This document shows positions 9,724 through 20,147 of a DNA stretch of 64,000 nt, piece by piece; within the stretch, counting starts at the first letter, position 1; each line of letters opens with the position of its first letter. The translations under genes were made by a program, and so were the position numbers. Origin of the DNA: Yersinia proxima. GTDB lineage: Bacteria; Pseudomonadota; Gammaproteobacteria; Enterobacterales; Enterobacteriaceae. The stretch is taken from the NCBI RefSeq assembly GCF_902170785.1, contig NZ_CABHYG010000016.1, positions 310,001-374,000 on the forward strand, read 5' to 3'. Under the pieces are notes generated by a model. The model made no database searches. It was given only the letters and a program-made list of their open reading frames with translations, and was not told the DNA's origin.

Positions 9724-11715
9724 ATGTTGGGAAAATTAACACTTGATGCGGTTCCGCTACACGAACCAATCATTATGGTTACCGTTGCTGCAATTGTGCT
9801 GGGCGGGGCGGCTCTTGTTGCCCTCCTGACCTATTTCGGCAAGTGGAAATGGTTATGGAGCGAATGGCTGACTTCGGTTGACCATAAAAAAATCGGTATC
9901 ATGTACATTCTGGTCGCCATGGTCATGCTTCTGCGTGGTTTTGCCGACGCCATCATGATGCGCAGCCAGCAAGCACTTGCTTCTGCTGGTGAGGCAGGCT
10001 TCCTGCCGCCTCATCACTACGATCAGATTTTCACCGCTCACGGCGTTATCATGATTTTCTTCATGGCGATGCCTTTCGTAGTGGGCTTGATGAACGTGGT
10101 CGTACCGCTACAAATCGGTGCTCGTGATGTTGCCTTCCCGTTCCTGAACTCCCTGAGTTTCTGGTTCTTTGTCGTCGGGGTGGTGTTAATCAACATCTCT
10201 CTGGGGGTCGGTGAATTCGCGCAAACCGGTTGGTTGGCCTATCCGCCACTGTCAGGTAAAGAGTACAACCCAGGTGTCGGGGTCGATTACTGGATCTGGA
10301 GTTTACAGATTTCTGGTTTAGGTACTTTGCTGACCGGTGTTAACTTCTTCGCGACTATCTTGAAAATGCGTGCCCCTGGCATGTCAATGATGAAGATGCC
10401 TGTCTTCACATGGGCGGCGCTTTGCACCAACATTTTGATTATCGTTTCTTTCCCGATCCTAACTGTGACCGTCGCGTTACTGACTCTGGACCGCTACCTT
10501 GGCACCCATTTCTTTACCAATGATATGGGTGGCAACATGATGATGTACATCAACCTGATTTGGGCCTGGGGCCATCCGGAAGTGTACATTCTGGTTCTGC
10601 CGGTATTCGGGGTATTCTCCGAAGTTACCGCGACCTTCTCAAGAAAACGCCTGTTTGGTTACACCTCTTTAGTCTGGGCAACCATCGCGATTACCGTTCT
10701 GTCGTTTATTGTTTGGCTGCACCACTTCTTTACTATGGGGTCAGGTGCCAACGTTAACGCCTTCTTCGGTATAGCGACGATGATTATTTCTATCCCAACT
10801 GGGGTGAAAATATTCAACTGGCTGTTCACTATGTACCAGGGTCGTATTCAGTTTAACTCCGCGATGCTGTGGACTGTTGGCTTCATCATCACCTTCTCTA
10901 TTGGTGGGATGACCGGCGTTCTGTTGGCAGTACCGGGCGCAAACTTTGTGTTGCATAACAGTCTGTTCCTGATTGCCCACTTCCATAACGTGATTATCGG
11001 TGGTGTGGTGTTCGGTTGCTTCGCTGGCCTGACTTACTGGTGGCCTAAGTCCTTCGGCTTTACGCTGAATGAGAAATGGGGCATCCGTGCATTCTGGTTC
11101 TGGATTATCGGCTTCTTCGTTGCCTTTATGCCGCTGTACGTATTGGGCTTTATGGGTATGACCCGTCGTCTGAGCCAGGATATCAACCCGGAATTCCACC
11201 CGATGTTGATGGTGGCAGCAGGCGGTGCAGCACTGATTGCTTGCGGTATCTTGTGTCAGGTTATCCAAGTGTTCGTCAGTATCCGTGACCGCGAACAAAA
11301 TCGCGATCTGACTGGTGACCCATGGGGTGGCCGTACGCTGGAGTGGTCTACCTCTTCCCCACCGCCGTTCTATAACTTCGCCGTTGTACCTGAAGTGACT
11401 GACCGTGACGAATTCTGGGATATGAAAGAGAAAGGCGAAGCATACAAACGCCCAGCGAAATACGAAGAAATTCACATGCCGAAGAATACCGGTGCAGGTG
11501 TGATTATTGCTGGCTTCAGCTTGATCTTCGGCTTTGCCATGATCTGGTACATCTGGTGGCTGGCCATTGTTGGCTTCGTCGGCATGATTGTGACCTGGAT
11601 TGTGAAAAGTTTCGACGAGGATGTTGATTACTATGTGCCGGTTGCAGAAGTGGAGCGCATTGAAGATCTTCATCATGAACAAATCAGCAAAGCAGGCGTG
11701 AATCATGTCAACTGA
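9724..11715 (+). CDS. cyoB: Cytochrome bo3 ubiquinol oxidase subunit I
   Basis: Catalytic subunit holding low-spin heme b, heme o3 and CuB; reduces oxygen to water and pumps protons. The 663-residue product has the heme-copper oxidase signatures [24 protein letters not shown] (CuB His and the cross-linked Tyr), WLHHFFTMG and the IAHFHNVI pair for the two hemes. Fifteen or so membrane segments are evident. It overlaps cyoC by 11 bases, which suggests translational coupling. Confidence 0.98.
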   Translation: MLGKLTLDAVPLHEPIIMVTVAAIVLGGAALVALLTYFGKWKWLWSEWLTSVDHKKIGIMYILVAMVMLLRGFADAIMMRSQQALASAGEAGFLPPHHYDQIFTAHGVIMIFFMAMPFVVGLMNVVVPLQIGARDVAFPFLNSLSFWFFVVGVVLINISLGVGEFAQTGWLAYPPLSGKEYNPGVGVDYWIWSLQISGLGTLLTGVNFFATILKMRAPGMSMMKMPVFTWAALCTNILIIVSFPILTVTVALLTLDRYLGTHFFTNDMGGNMMMYINLIWAWGHPEVYILVLPVFGVFSEVTATFSRKRLFGYTSLVWATIAITVLSFIVWLHHFFTMGSGANVNAFFGIATMIISIPTGVKIFNWLFTMYQGRIQFNSAMLWTVGFIITFSIGGMTGVLLAVPGANFVLHNSLFLIAHFHNVIIGGVVFGCFAGLTYWWPKSFGFTLNEKWGIRAFWFWIIGFFVAFMPLYVLGFMGMTRRLSQDINPEFHPMLMVAAGGAALIACGILCQVIQVFVSIRDREQNRDLTGDPWGGRTLEWSTSSPPPFYNFAVVPEVTDRDEFWDMKEKGEAYKRPAKYEEIHMPKNTGAGVIIAGFSLIFGFAMIWYIWWLAIVGFVGMIVTWIVKSFDEDVDYYVPVAEVERIEDLHHEQISKAGVNHVN

Positions 11716-12319
11716 AACTCTGATTAACCATAACGTCGCCCATGCAGAGCATGGGCATCACGATGCAGGAGCGACGAAAGTCTTCGGCTTCTGGATCTAC
11801 CTGATGAGCGACTGCATTTTGTTTGCAACATTGTTTGCAACTTATGCAGTGCTGGTAAACGGGACAGCTGGCGGCCCTTCAGGCCGGGATATCTTCGACT
11901 TGAACTTTGTTCTGGTTGAAACCTTCCTGTTGCTGTTCAGTAGCATTACTTACGGCATCGCTATGCTGGGCATGAACAAAGGCCACAAAAACCAGGTTAA
12001 TACCTGGTTAGGTCTGACCTTCCTGTTTGGCCTGGGCTTTGTGGCAATGGAAATCTATGAATTCCATCACCTGATTGCTGAAGGCTACGGCCCGGATCGC
12101 AGTGCGTTCCTGTCTAGCTTCTTCGCGCTGGTTGCCACCCACGGTATTCACGTTACCGCTGGCCTGGTTTGGATCATCATTATGATGATTCAAGTAGCAA
12201 AACGCGGCCTGAATGAAACGAACCGTACCCGCCTGATGTGCCTGAGCTTGTTCTGGCACTTCCTGGATGTGGTCTGGATCTGCGTATTCACCGTTGTCTA
12301 TCTGTTAGGAGCTATGTGA
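11705..12319 (+). CDS. cyoC: Cytochrome bo3 ubiquinol oxidase subunit III
   Basis: Structural subunit of the bo3 oxidase, five membrane helices, 204 residues as in E. coli. An N-terminal His-rich segment ([14 protein letters not shown]) precedes the first helix. The [10 protein letters not shown] and [11 protein letters not shown] segments are typical of heme-copper oxidase subunit III. The start lies inside the end of cyoB, and its stop overlaps the cyoD start. Confidence 0.97.
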   Translation: MSTETLINHNVAHAEHGHHDAGATKVFGFWIYLMSDCILFATLFATYAVLVNGTAGGPSGRDIFDLNFVLVETFLLLFSSITYGIAMLGMNKGHKNQVNTWLGLTFLFGLGFVAMEIYEFHHLIAEGYGPDRSAFLSSFFALVATHGIHVTAGLVWIIIMMIQVAKRGLNETNRTRLMCLSLFWHFLDVVWICVFTVVYLLGAM

Positions 12320-12666
12320 TGAGCCATCCAACATCTAGTCATTCAACAACGACTCACGGTGGAGCCAGCCACGGTAGCTTGAAGTCATACCTTATTGGCT
12401 TCATTCTGTCGGTTATTCTGACAGTTATTCCATTTGCTATGGTGATGAGCGGTACTGCCTCCCATACGACTATCCTGGCCACAGTGGTCGGTTTGGCCGT
12501 GGTGCAGATTATCGTGCACCTGGTGTACTTCCTGCATATGAATGGATCGTCCGAAGAACGTTGGAATCTGGTGGCGTTCCTGTTCACCGCTATGATTATT
12601 GCAATCGTTGTTGTGGGCTCACTTTGGATTATGTACAACCTCAACATCAATATGATGGTTGACTAA
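12319..12666 (+). CDS. cyoD: Cytochrome bo3 ubiquinol oxidase subunit IV
   Basis: Small accessory subunit with three membrane helices, needed for CuB site assembly in E. coli. The ATG at 12319 shares a base with the cyoC TGA (TGATG), giving 115 residues. The N-terminal tail is Ser/Thr/His-rich ([18 protein letters not shown]). HLVYFLHM is characteristic of the family. Confidence 0.96.
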   Translation: MSHPTSSHSTTTHGGASHGSLKSYLIGFILSVILTVIPFAMVMSGTASHTTILATVVGLAVVQIIVHLVYFLHMNGSSEERWNLVAFLFTAMIIAIVVVGSLWIMYNLNINMMVD

Positions 12667-12676
12667 AGAGCTGCAT

Positions 12677-13567
12677 GTGATGATTAAGCAATACCTGCAA
12701 GTAACTAAACCAGGAATTATTTTCGGCAATTTAATTTCTGTCGTTGGGGGATTTCTCCTCGCTTCCAAAGGCGTGATTGATTACCCCCTCTTTCTCGCCA
12801 CCCTGTTCGGTGTCTCGTTAGTTGTTGCCTCCGGGTGTGTATTTAACAACTATATCGACCGTGATATCGACCGCATCATGGAGAGAACGAAGAATCGTGT
12901 GCTGGTAAAAGGGCTTATCGATCCGAAAGTGAGCCTGATTTATGCTTCGATACTGGGTATTGCTGGCATGCTGCTGCTCTACGTTGGCGCTAACCCGTTA
13001 GCCATGTGGCTGGCTGTAATTGGTTTCGTGATTTATGTTGGGGTCTATAGCCTCTACATGAAACGCAAATCCGTCTACGGCACATTGATTGGTAGCTTAT
13101 CAGGTGCCGCACCTCCAGTGATTGGTTACTGTGCCGTTACCGGGCAGTTCGATATGGGTGCTTTGATCCTGTTGCTTATCTTCAGCCTGTGGCAAATGCC
13201 GCACTCTTATGCCATCGCGATTTTCCGCTTTAAGGATTATCAAGCTGCCAACATTCCGGTTTTGCCGGTAATAAAAGGAATATCGGTCACCAAAAACCAT
13301 ATTACCCTTTATATCCTGGCATTTATGGTCGCCACCTTGATGCTGACCTTAAGTGGCTATGCCGGTTATAAATACCTGGTTGTCGCTGCTGCGGTGAGTG
13401 TCTGGTGGTTGGGTATGGCGTTGCGCGGTTACAAAGCGACCAATGACAGCGTATGGGCGAGAAAACTCTTTGTATTCTCTATCATTGCTATTACGTCATT
13501 GAGCGTCATGATGTCGGTTGATTTCAATGTTCCTTCCTCGGCTGGATTACTGACTTACGTCGGATAA
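12677..13567 (+). CDS. cyoE: Heme O synthase (protoheme IX farnesyltransferase)
   Basis: Inner-membrane UbiA-family prenyltransferase that converts heme B to heme O for CyoB. A GTG at 12677 gives 296 residues (MMIKQYLQ) and matches E. coli length; the ATG at 12680 is an alternative. AAAGAG sits at suitable spacing. The Asp-rich motif [10 protein letters not shown] and YSLYMKR are present. Last gene of the cyo operon; the terminator at 13586-13624 follows. Confidence 0.95.
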   Translation: MMIKQYLQVTKPGIIFGNLISVVGGFLLASKGVIDYPLFLATLFGVSLVVASGCVFNNYIDRDIDRIMERTKNRVLVKGLIDPKVSLIYASILGIAGMLLLYVGANPLAMWLAVIGFVIYVGVYSLYMKRKSVYGTLIGSLSGAAPPVIGYCAVTGQFDMGALILLLIFSLWQMPHSYAIAIFRFKDYQAANIPVLPVIKGISVTKNHITLYILAFMVATLMLTLSGYAGYKYLVVAAAVSVWWLGMALRGYKATNDSVWARKLFVFSIIAITSLSVMMSVDFNVPSSAGLLTYVG

Positions 13568-13585
13568 CTTCAACCCTGTTGTGAT

Positions 13586-13624
13586 AAAAATGGCTGGCGG
13601 GCTATTCCTGGCAGCCATTTTTTA
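13586..13624 (+). terminator. cyo operon terminator
   Basis: Stem AATGGCTG/CAGCCATT followed by six T, 20-55 bases after the cyoE stop. Confidence 0.85.
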
Positions 13625-13744
13625 TTTCTCCTCGTACCCTACTGTTATCTAAAAACTCGCCTGTAATACATTCTAAACATCAATAGATTTACCCACTGGC
13701 CCTAACATCATTACAATGGCGCAGAATGTTTTTTTGAGGTGGTA

Positions 13745-15109
13745 ATGAACGACAATAAAATGACCCCGCTAGAGCTCCGGGCAACCTGGGGGCTGGGTAC
13801 GGTATTCTCTTTGCGCATGCTCGGCATGTTTATGGTTCTCCCCGTTCTCACCACTTATGGTATGGCGCTTTCTGGTGCCAGCGAAGCATTGATTGGTATC
13901 GCCATTGGTATTTACGGTCTGGCTCAGGCTATTTTTCAGATCCCATTCGGGCTGGTTTCTGATCGTATTGGCCGTAAGCCGCTGATCGTTGGTGGCCTAC
14001 TGATATTTGCACTGGGAAGTGTGATTGCCGCACTGAGTGATTCTATCTGGGGCATCATTCTGGGTCGCGCATTACAGGGCTCAGGTGCTATCGCGGCCGC
14101 CGTCATGGCACTGCTGTCTGATTTGACTCGTGAGCAAAACCGTACCAAAGCGATGGCATTTATCGGTGTCAGCTTTGGGGTCACTTTTGCCATCGCGATG
14201 GTGCTGGGGCCAATTGTCACTCACGCTTTTGGTTTGCAAGCCCTGTTCTGGGCAATAGCGATACTGGCACTATTAGGTATTGTTATTACATTAGCCGTGG
14301 TGCCGGATGCCGATAACCATGTGCTTAACCGCGAATCCAGTATCGTCAAAGGTAGCGTGAGCAAAGTGCTCAACAACAGTCGGCTACTCAAACTCAATTT
14401 CGGCATCATGTGCTTGCACATCTTATTGATGTCGAGCTTCGTTGCTTTACCGCAGATTATGGCAAGTGCCGGTTTAGCCCCAGCCCAACACTGGATTGTC
14501 TATCTGGTGACCATGTTGGTTTCCTTCGCCGCAGTCGTGCCGTTTATTATTTATGCTGAAGTCAAACGCCGGATGAAGCAGGTCTTTATGGGCTGTGTCG
14601 CTGTGCTGTTTGCCGCCGAAGTGGTGCTGTGGTCTGCCGGGCAACAGCTGTGGATCATCATTGCCGGTGTGCAGTTATTCTTTATTGCTTTCAACGTGAT
14701 GGAAGCAATATTGCCATCATTGATCAGTAAAGAGTCGCCAGCAGGCTATAAAGGTACCGCCATGGGAATTTACTCCACCAGCCAGTTTATTGGTGTGGCT
14801 ATCGGTGGCAGTTTAGGCGGATGGCTTTTTGGTATGGAAGGGGCAAGTATGGTATTTGCCGCTGGGTCGGTTATCGCGCTGGTGTGGTTTGGCGTGAGTG
14901 CCACTATGCAAGAGCCACCTTATGTCAGTAGCTTGCGAATTACCTTGTCCGAATTGGCGGTAAAAGACTCAGCATTAGAAGAACGAATCAGAGCACAACC
15001 TGGTGTCACTGAAGCGGTAGTGGTGAGAGCCGAGCGCAGCGCTTATATCAAAGTGGATACCAAAAAAACCAATCGCAGCCAGCTAGAAGAATTGGTCAAC
15101 GCAATATAG
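13745..15109 (+). CDS. yajR: YajR, major facilitator superfamily transporter with C-terminal ferredoxin-like domain
   Basis: Proton-driven drug/H+ antiporter type protein whose natural substrate is not settled. The start at 13745 gives 454 residues, equal to E. coli YajR, and GAGGTGG precedes it; a GTG at 13739 is also in frame. Twelve membrane segments are followed by a soluble tail of about 65 residues (EPPYVSSLRITL to the end) that matches the YajR domain. Motif A of MFS antiporters is visible as GLVSDRIGRKP. Confidence 0.93.
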   Translation: MNDNKMTPLELRATWGLGTVFSLRMLGMFMVLPVLTTYGMALSGASEALIGIAIGIYGLAQAIFQIPFGLVSDRIGRKPLIVGGLLIFALGSVIAALSDSIWGIILGRALQGSGAIAAAVMALLSDLTREQNRTKAMAFIGVSFGVTFAIAMVLGPIVTHAFGLQALFWAIAILALLGIVITLAVVPDADNHVLNRESSIVKGSVSKVLNNSRLLKLNFGIMCLHILLMSSFVALPQIMASAGLAPAQHWIVYLVTMLVSFAAVVPFIIYAEVKRRMKQVFMGCVAVLFAAEVVLWSAGQQLWIIIAGVQLFFIAFNVMEAILPSLISKESPAGYKGTAMGIYSTSQFIGVAIGGSLGGWLFGMEGASMVFAAGSVIALVWFGVSATMQEPPYVSSLRITLSELAVKDSALEERIRAQPGVTEAVVVRAERSAYIKVDTKKTNRSQLEELVNAI

Positions 15110-15116
15110 ACAAAAG

Positions 15117-15149
15117 CAGGTACAAAAGTGATCGATACTTTTGTACCTG
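15117..15149. terminator. bidirectional yajR / yajQ terminator
   Basis: A 13-base perfect stem (CAGGTACAAAAGT and its complement) around GATCGAT, between the convergent yajR and yajQ stops. Confidence 0.85.
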
Positions 15150-15162
15150 ATTTAGCTAAATA

Positions 15163-15654
15163 TTAGTCGCGGAAGTTATTGAACTGGAATGGCTGGCCCA
15201 GATCAGCGCCACGAATTAATGCCATCACACTCTGTAAATCATCACGGGCTTTGCCGGTGACCCGTACTTGTTCGCCCTGAATTTGTGCCTGAACTTTCAG
15301 CTTGCTGTCTTTAATCAGCTTAACCAGCTTCTTCGCCTGCACACTTTCAATACCTTGCTTCAGCTTGGCTTCCACACTGTAGGTTTTGCCACTGCGATCC
15401 ATTTCTTCCGGGATCTCCAATGCCGCACCTTCAATACCGCGCTTACTCAATTGAGCACGTAAAATATCCAACAGTTGCTCGACCTGAAAATCAGATTCAC
15501 TGGCAACTTTGATACTTTCGTTCTTTTCATTTAACTCAAAACTCGCTGGAACATTACGAAAATCCCAACGGTTCGCCAGATCACGGGTGGCGTTTTCAAC
15601 TGCGTTACGCACTTCCTGCATATCAATTTCAGATACGATGTCGAAAGATGGCAT
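15163..15654 (-). CDS. yajQ: YajQ, nucleotide-binding protein
   Basis: Soluble UPF0234-family protein; homologues bind nucleotides including cyclic di-GMP in other genera. The ATG at 15654 ([18 protein letters not shown]) gives 163 residues as in E. coli, preceded by a strong GGAGG. The frame is open further upstream without protein character. Divergent from panE. Confidence 0.95.
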   Translation of the reverse strand: MPSFDIVSEIDMQEVRNAVENATRDLANRWDFRNVPASFELNEKNESIKVASESDFQVEQLLDILRAQLSKRGIEGAALEIPEEMDRSGKTYSVEAKLKQGIESVQAKKLVKLIKDSKLKVQAQIQGEQVRVTGKARDDLQSVMALIRGADLGQPFQFNNFRD

Positions 15655-15849
15655 ATTCCCTCCTCCTGATAAGATGAATGGCGAGCATAATAACCGCTTT
15701 ATCGTCGTAGACAAAGCCAAGCCGTTGATAATGACTTAACTCATGCCATATGGCAGCTAAGCCTACGTTTAATGACTAAAAAGTCTATAATCAAAGCATA
15801 ACACTTAGAAACAAGCAGCATACTTTCCGCCTACACCAAGGAGGTCTCA

Positions 15850-16761
15850 ATGAAAATTACTGTGCTTGGTTGCGGAGCTCTTGGGCAGTTATGGTTATCA
15901 GCGCTCTACCAGCAGGGTCACGATGTACAAGGCTGGCTTCGTGTGCCACAGCCCTTTTGTTCAGTTAATGTCATATTGTTAGGTGGCGAGGCATTCAATC
16001 AGAATCTCCCCACTAATGATCCAGAGCATTTGTCGAAAAGTGAATTATTATTGGTTTGCTTAAAGGCGTGGCAAGTTTCCAGTGCAATCACGGCCTTGCT
16101 ACCTAAACTTAATCCCGAATGTAAGATTTTACTGCTACATAATGGGATGGGTACGCAGGAAGAACTGCCTCGAGATGAGCACCTTTTTCTCCATGGTGTG
16201 ACCACTCATGCTGCACGTCGTGATGGCAACACAATTGTCCATGTCGCCAGCGGTATCACCCATATTGGCCCGATGTCTCCTATTACAACCGATATCAGCT
16301 ATCTGGCAGATGTCTTACATCAGGCTTTGCCAGATGTGGCCTGGCACAATGATATCTCGGCAGCATGTTGGCAAAAATTGGCCGTAAACTGCGTGATTAA
16401 TCCGCTTACCGGCCTGTATAACTGCCGTAATGGTGATTTGCAGCGCTATCCAGAGTTGATTGAGCGGTTATGTGCCGAAGTTGCCAGTGTGATGGAGATG
16501 GAAGGCTATCATACCTCAACAGAGAGCCTGCTTAGCTACGTAAACAATGTCATCCAGAGTACCGCCGATAACGTCTCGTCACTGCTACAGGATTTACGTT
16601 GCCAGCGGCACACTGAGATTGACTATATCACCGGCTACTTACTGCAACGCGCAAGAAATCACGGTATGACTCTGCCAGAGAATACCCGGTTGTATGATTT
16701 GATTAAACGTAAGGAAAATGAGTATGAGCGTATCGGCGCTGGTTTGCCTGGCTCCTGGTAG
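15850..16761 (+). CDS. panE: Ketopantoate reductase
   Basis: NADPH-dependent reduction of 2-dehydropantoate to pantoate in pantothenate/CoA synthesis, cytoplasmic. The 303-residue product begins with the Rossmann motif GCGALG. It contains the conserved Lys/Asn catalytic region ([15 protein letters not shown]) and a helical C-terminal domain with the family Glu in [17 protein letters not shown] precedes the ATG. The last 38 bases overlap the start of yajL, so the two are translationally coupled. Confidence 0.96.
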   Translation: MKITVLGCGALGQLWLSALYQQGHDVQGWLRVPQPFCSVNVILLGGEAFNQNLPTNDPEHLSKSELLLVCLKAWQVSSAITALLPKLNPECKILLLHNGMGTQEELPRDEHLFLHGVTTHAARRDGNTIVHVASGITHIGPMSPITTDISYLADVLHQALPDVAWHNDISAACWQKLAVNCVINPLTGLYNCRNGDLQRYPELIERLCAEVASVMEMEGYHTSTESLLSYVNNVIQSTADNVSSLLQDLRCQRHTEIDYITGYLLQRARNHGMTLPENTRLYDLIKRKENEYERIGAGLPGSW

Positions 16762-17314
16762 TGAAGAAACCGAGGCCGTCACCACAATTGATATTCTGGT
16801 GCGCGCAGGTATTAACGTCACGACAGCCAGTGTCGCCAGCGACGGCGCGCTGGAAATTGTCTGTTCGCGTGGCGTCCGTTTACTGGCCGATACCCGCCTG
16901 GTGGATGTGGCAGATCAAAAGTTTGATGTGGTTGTCCTGCCTGGTGGAATTAAGGGAGCGGAATGTTTTCGCGACAGCCCATTGTTAGTTGCTACTGTAG
17001 AACAAACACATAAAGAAGGTCGTTTGGTTGCCGCCATTTGCGCCGCCCCCGCTTTAGTGCTTGAGCATCACAAGTTATTCCCGGTGGGGAATATGACCGG
17101 GTTTCCGGCATTGAAAGACAAAATTGATCCAACCAAATGGATGGATCAGCGTGTTGTTTATGACCGACGGGTCAATTTGGTCACCAGCCAGGGGCCTGGA
17201 ACATCCATCGATTTCGCGCTAAAGATTGTTTTTTTACTGCTCGGGCGAGAAAAGGCAGAAGAGATCGCCTGGCAGTTGGTACTACCGCCAGGGATTTATA
17301 ACTACCGTGAGTAA
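16724..17314 (+). CDS. yajL: YajL (DJ-1/PfpI family chaperone/deglycase)
   Basis: DJ-1 superfamily protein associated in E. coli with protection of thiol proteins under oxidative stress. AAGGA lies 8 bases before the ATG at 16724 but only 2 before the ATG at 16718, so 16724 is preferred; it gives 196 residues like E. coli. The nucleophile elbow [11 protein letters not shown] carries the reactive cysteine, and [10 protein letters not shown] is conserved. A GCCGCC/GGCGGT stem about 25-60 bases downstream may terminate it. Confidence 0.95.
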   Translation: MSVSALVCLAPGSEETEAVTTIDILVRAGINVTTASVASDGALEIVCSRGVRLLADTRLVDVADQKFDVVVLPGGIKGAECFRDSPLLVATVEQTHKEGRLVAAICAAPALVLEHHKLFPVGNMTGFPALKDKIDPTKWMDQRVVYDRRVNLVTSQGPGTSIDFALKIVFLLLGREKAEEIAWQLVLPPGIYNYRE

Positions 17315-17817
17315 ATAATTTACTACAATTGAGAAAGAGCCGCCGACTTTATTTAACCCTCAACATTGGCGGTTCATTATCTACTACCCGTACAGATTAG
17401 CTATTTGGCATCGATTAGCATCGTTACACTAATGATAACCTCCAATAAAACCCAACAACTATTCAATCACTCAAAAAGATGCAATAGTTATCGGCAAATA
17501 TAGCCATAAGATAGAAAAATAATATAATCTTAAATGTAGATATAAATACCAGCTAAATTTTATCAATAAAAATCAAATTCATACGAAAAATAATACTAAT
17601 AACCAATACTGACAAATAGAATCTCACGGCAACAGGTGGAATAAATCACATCTGGTAAATTATTGTGAATAATCAGAAGTTAATATACTATTCGAGTTAG
17701 TTGGAAACGCATTAAAATATTATAAACACTTATATATTAAGTGATGTCACTTCTACGTCTTGTAAAATAGAACGCCCGCTCAAATATATTTACCGTCAAA
17801 ACTAATAAGGAATAAAT
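17315..17817. other. AT-rich intergenic island upstream of the small exported peptide
   Basis: About 500 bases, clearly more AT-rich than the flanking genes, with no open frame of note. Near its start a GCCGCC/GGCGGT hairpin (about 17340-17373) may end yajL. Near its end a 14-base perfect palindrome lies at 17739-17752 and a TAAAAT -10-like block at 17763-17768, ahead of the peptide gene. In E. coli yajL and thiI are neighbours without this insert. Confidence 0.55.
17739..17752 (+). promoter_or_regulatory. palindromic operator candidate upstream of the small exported peptide
   Basis: AAGTGATGTCACTT is a perfect 14-base dyad. It overlaps where a -35 element would be for the TAAAAT block at 17763-17768, about 65 bases before the start codon. 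A regulator-binding role is inferred from symmetry and position only. Confidence 0.4.
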
Positions 17818-18054
17818 ATGAAAAAATTATTATTGGCTAGCACAATAATGGCTTCATTCGGCCTATTTTCTTCAGCTTCATTAGCGGCTGAATCACCACT
17901 AAATACGGAACTCCTCATACCTAAATTTAACGAAGGTATTGTTTGTTTCCCTAATGGGGTATGTATGAATCCTGGTGATATTGGGCAGATTTGTTGCCCA
18001 TTCTCACCCACCGTACCCAATATCAAACCTGACGATTTAGTTGAGTTTAACTAA
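17818..18054 (+). CDS. small exported cysteine-containing peptide, unknown function
   Basis: A 78-residue product with a textbook Sec signal peptide (MKKLLLAS..SASLA, cleavage near residue 23-25) and a strong ribosome site (AAGGAAT, 8 bases before ATG). The mature part of about 54 residues has four cysteines at 43, 49, 59 and 60 (C-x5-C-x9-CC) among Pro and Gly, and an acidic end. This suggests a disulfide-bonded periplasmic or secreted peptide. It does not resemble the heat-stable enterotoxins of Yersinia in cysteine pattern. I do not recognise the family. It stands alone, with its own terminator, in an AT-rich gap between yajL and thiI. Confidence 0.75.
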   Translation: MKKLLLASTIMASFGLFSSASLAAESPLNTELLIPKFNEGIVCFPNGVCMNPGDIGQICCPFSPTVPNIKPDDLVEFN

Positions 18055-18064
18055 CACCAAATTG

Positions 18065-18097
18065 CCTGACATTTTATATTGAATGTTACAGGTTTTT
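18065..18097 (+). terminator. terminator of the small peptide gene
   Basis: Stem CCTGACATT / AATGTTACAGG (one bulge) followed by five T, starting 11 bases after the stop codon. Confidence 0.7.
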
Positions 18098-18105
18098 AGA
18101 GACGG

Positions 18106-18140
18106 CTACTGCGCTATCTCGGAGCGGAAAAGCGCAGTAG
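18106..18140 (-). terminator. hairpin downstream of thiI
   Basis: Ten-base perfect stem CTACTGCGCT/AGCGCAGTAG just past the convergent thiI stop. There is no T-run on either strand, so it may stabilise the mRNA end rather than terminate. Confidence 0.5.
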
Positions 18141-18157
18141 ACCTTAACTTATCACCT

Positions 18158-19609
18158 TTAAGGGCGGTAAACTTTCACGTTAGTATACCCCTGCTCACGC
18201 AGATACAACGCCTGTAAACGGCTCATTACACCGCGGTCGCAATACAACAGATAGCTCTTGCTCTGATCCAAATCGGCAAATTGCGTACTCAGTTTATAAA
18301 ACGGCAACGCACGGACTTCAATTCCTTCCAACTTCAGTGGCTTTTCATCTTGCTCATCGGGAGCTCGAATATCCAGCAGCACATCGGTATCTGCTAACTC
18401 TGCCACAGTTTCAACTTCAACGACCTGCTCACGGCTTTGTTCAGCGATTTCACGGATATCGACGTTTTTGGCTTCGCTGACTACTCGGTCCAAAATGGAG
18501 AAATCAAAGTGAGATTCTTCTTCTTCAATCTTGGCCTTAACCGCTTTCACCGTCGGGCTTTTTGAAATCACGCCGCAATATTCTGGCATGGTTTTAGCGA
18601 AATCTTCGGTACCGATTTCACGCGCCAGATTGATGATGTGCTCTTTGTCATGAGAAATCAGCGGGCGCAAGATCAGGGTGTCAGAGGCATTATCAATTAA
18701 ACGCAAATTGGTCAGTGTCTGGCTGGATACTTGCCCCAGAGCTTCACCGGTGACTAGCGCCTGCACACCATAGCGCTCAGCCACCTGCGATGCTGCGCGC
18801 ACCATCATGCGTTTCAACACCACGCCCATCTGACCATCTTCGACTTTTTCGAGGATTTCGCCCACCACCGGTTCGAAATCGATGGCAACAAAACGCACCC
18901 GATGGGAGCTACCAAAACGATTCCACAGATAATGAGCCACTTGCTTCACCCCAATCTCATGGGCAGAGCCACCAAGATTGAAGAAACAATAATGCACACG
19001 GCAGCCACGACGCATCAGCATATAGCTGGACACTCCGGAGTCAAAACCGCCTGAAATCAGAGATAAAACATCTTCCTGCGTACCAATTGGGAAACCACCC
19101 AATCCTTCATGGCGCGCCTTGATCAGTGTCAGTTTGTCCTGATCAATTTCTAAATGAACTGTCACCTGAGGATGGGTCAGTTTAACTTTGGCACTTTCAA
19201 TATGTTGATTTAGCCCGCCGCCAACATAGCGTTCGACATCCCCAGAGGAAAATTCATGTTTACCACGACGTTTCACACGGACACAGAATGTTTTCCCGAT
19301 CAGCGTTTCGCGATACGCTTCCAGCGTTTGCTCAAAAATATTGTGCATATCGGTGTAGCTGCGGTCTTCCACTTCGAGAATATGGTGAATCCCCGGAACG
19401 CGGGTCAGGGCATCACAAATCTGTGGGCCAAGATTGTCATCTTTAGTACGAATTTCAATATGATCCCAATGACGAACCACCGCGAGAGTATCGTCCTCAA
19501 GGTTTTTCAATACGTTGCGGATATTGGTTGTGAGGATCTTAATGAAGCGCAATCGCACAGATTGACTCTTGATGGTGATTTCTGGGAACAATTTAATGAT
19601 AAACTTCAT
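18158..19609 (-). CDS. thiI: ThiI, tRNA 4-thiouridine and thiamine thiazole sulfurtransferase
   Basis: Adenylates U8 of tRNA and transfers sulfur from IscS; also delivers sulfur for the thiazole of thiamine. The 483-residue product has an N-terminal THUMP domain and a PP-loop ATP pyrophosphatase motif [15 protein letters not shown]-terminal rhodanese domain carries its active cysteine at 456 (YCDRGVMSR), the E. coli position. Divergent from xseB-ispA-dxs. Confidence 0.97.
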   Translation of the reverse strand: MKFIIKLFPEITIKSQSVRLRFIKILTTNIRNVLKNLEDDTLAVVRHWDHIEIRTKDDNLGPQICDALTRVPGIHHILEVEDRSYTDMHNIFEQTLEAYRETLIGKTFCVRVKRRGKHEFSSGDVERYVGGGLNQHIESAKVKLTHPQVTVHLEIDQDKLTLIKARHEGLGGFPIGTQEDVLSLISGGFDSGVSSYMLMRRGCRVHYCFFNLGGSAHEIGVKQVAHYLWNRFGSSHRVRFVAIDFEPVVGEILEKVEDGQMGVVLKRMMVRAASQVAERYGVQALVTGEALGQVSSQTLTNLRLIDNASDTLILRPLISHDKEHIINLAREIGTEDFAKTMPEYCGVISKSPTVKAVKAKIEEEESHFDFSILDRVVSEAKNVDIREIAEQSREQVVEVETVAELADTDVLLDIRAPDEQDEKPLKLEGIEVRALPFYKLSTQFADLDQSKSYLLYCDRGVMSRLQALYLREQGYTNVKVYRP

Positions 19610-19888
19610 GGCGGTCTTTAGTTGTCTGGTTATGGAGTGATGGCGTCGCTATCGATAGCAACAGTCAAAGGCGTCAGCGAAAACATGCAAGCCGTGGAGT
19701 ATATCACTATATGATGCGTGGCTGCGCACTAAAAACCGGACTTAAACGTCACGATTTCCCCTTCATTATCCGCTAGAATAGCCGGTAATAAGCCTTTAAC
19801 CTGAAGAGTTGCTCTCTGTAAGCAGAAAAAAGACATTACGCGCCATCAAGGTTACGTTTCATAAAAAATATCGAGTCGAATAAAAACT

Positions 19889-20143
19889 ATGCCGAAAAAA
19901 GCCGCATCACCTGAAACCAAAGCCGCCAGTTTTGAGACATCACTCAGCGAACTGGAACAAATAGTTACTCGCCTGGAGTCTGGCGAACTTCCACTGGAAG
20001 AAGCGTTAAATGAGTTTGAGAGAGGCGTACAATTAGCACGCCTTGGGCAGCAGACATTACTGCAAGCCGAACAGCGCGTTCAGGTTCTCCTGAGTGATGA
20101 AGTTGATGCGCCACTCACCCCTTTTACCCCGGATGCTGAGTAG
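19889..20143 (+). CDS. xseB: Exodeoxyribonuclease VII small subunit
   Basis: Small helical subunit of the single-strand exonuclease ExoVII. The 84-residue product holds the family core [19 protein letters not shown] and [11 protein letters not shown]. It is first in the xseB-ispA-dxs operon; ispA starts 5 bases after its stop. The large subunit gene xseA is elsewhere, as in E. coli. Confidence 0.95.
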   Translation: MPKKAASPETKAASFETSLSELEQIVTRLESGELPLEEALNEFERGVQLARLGQQTLLQAEQRVQVLLSDEVDAPLTPFTPDAE

Positions 20144-20147
20144 TCTT

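Noticed and set aside
10741-11706. Long open frame of 321 codons antisense to cyoB
   Set aside because: A shadow of a highly biased real gene; full of His/Asn/Gln with no domain, and no ribosome site.
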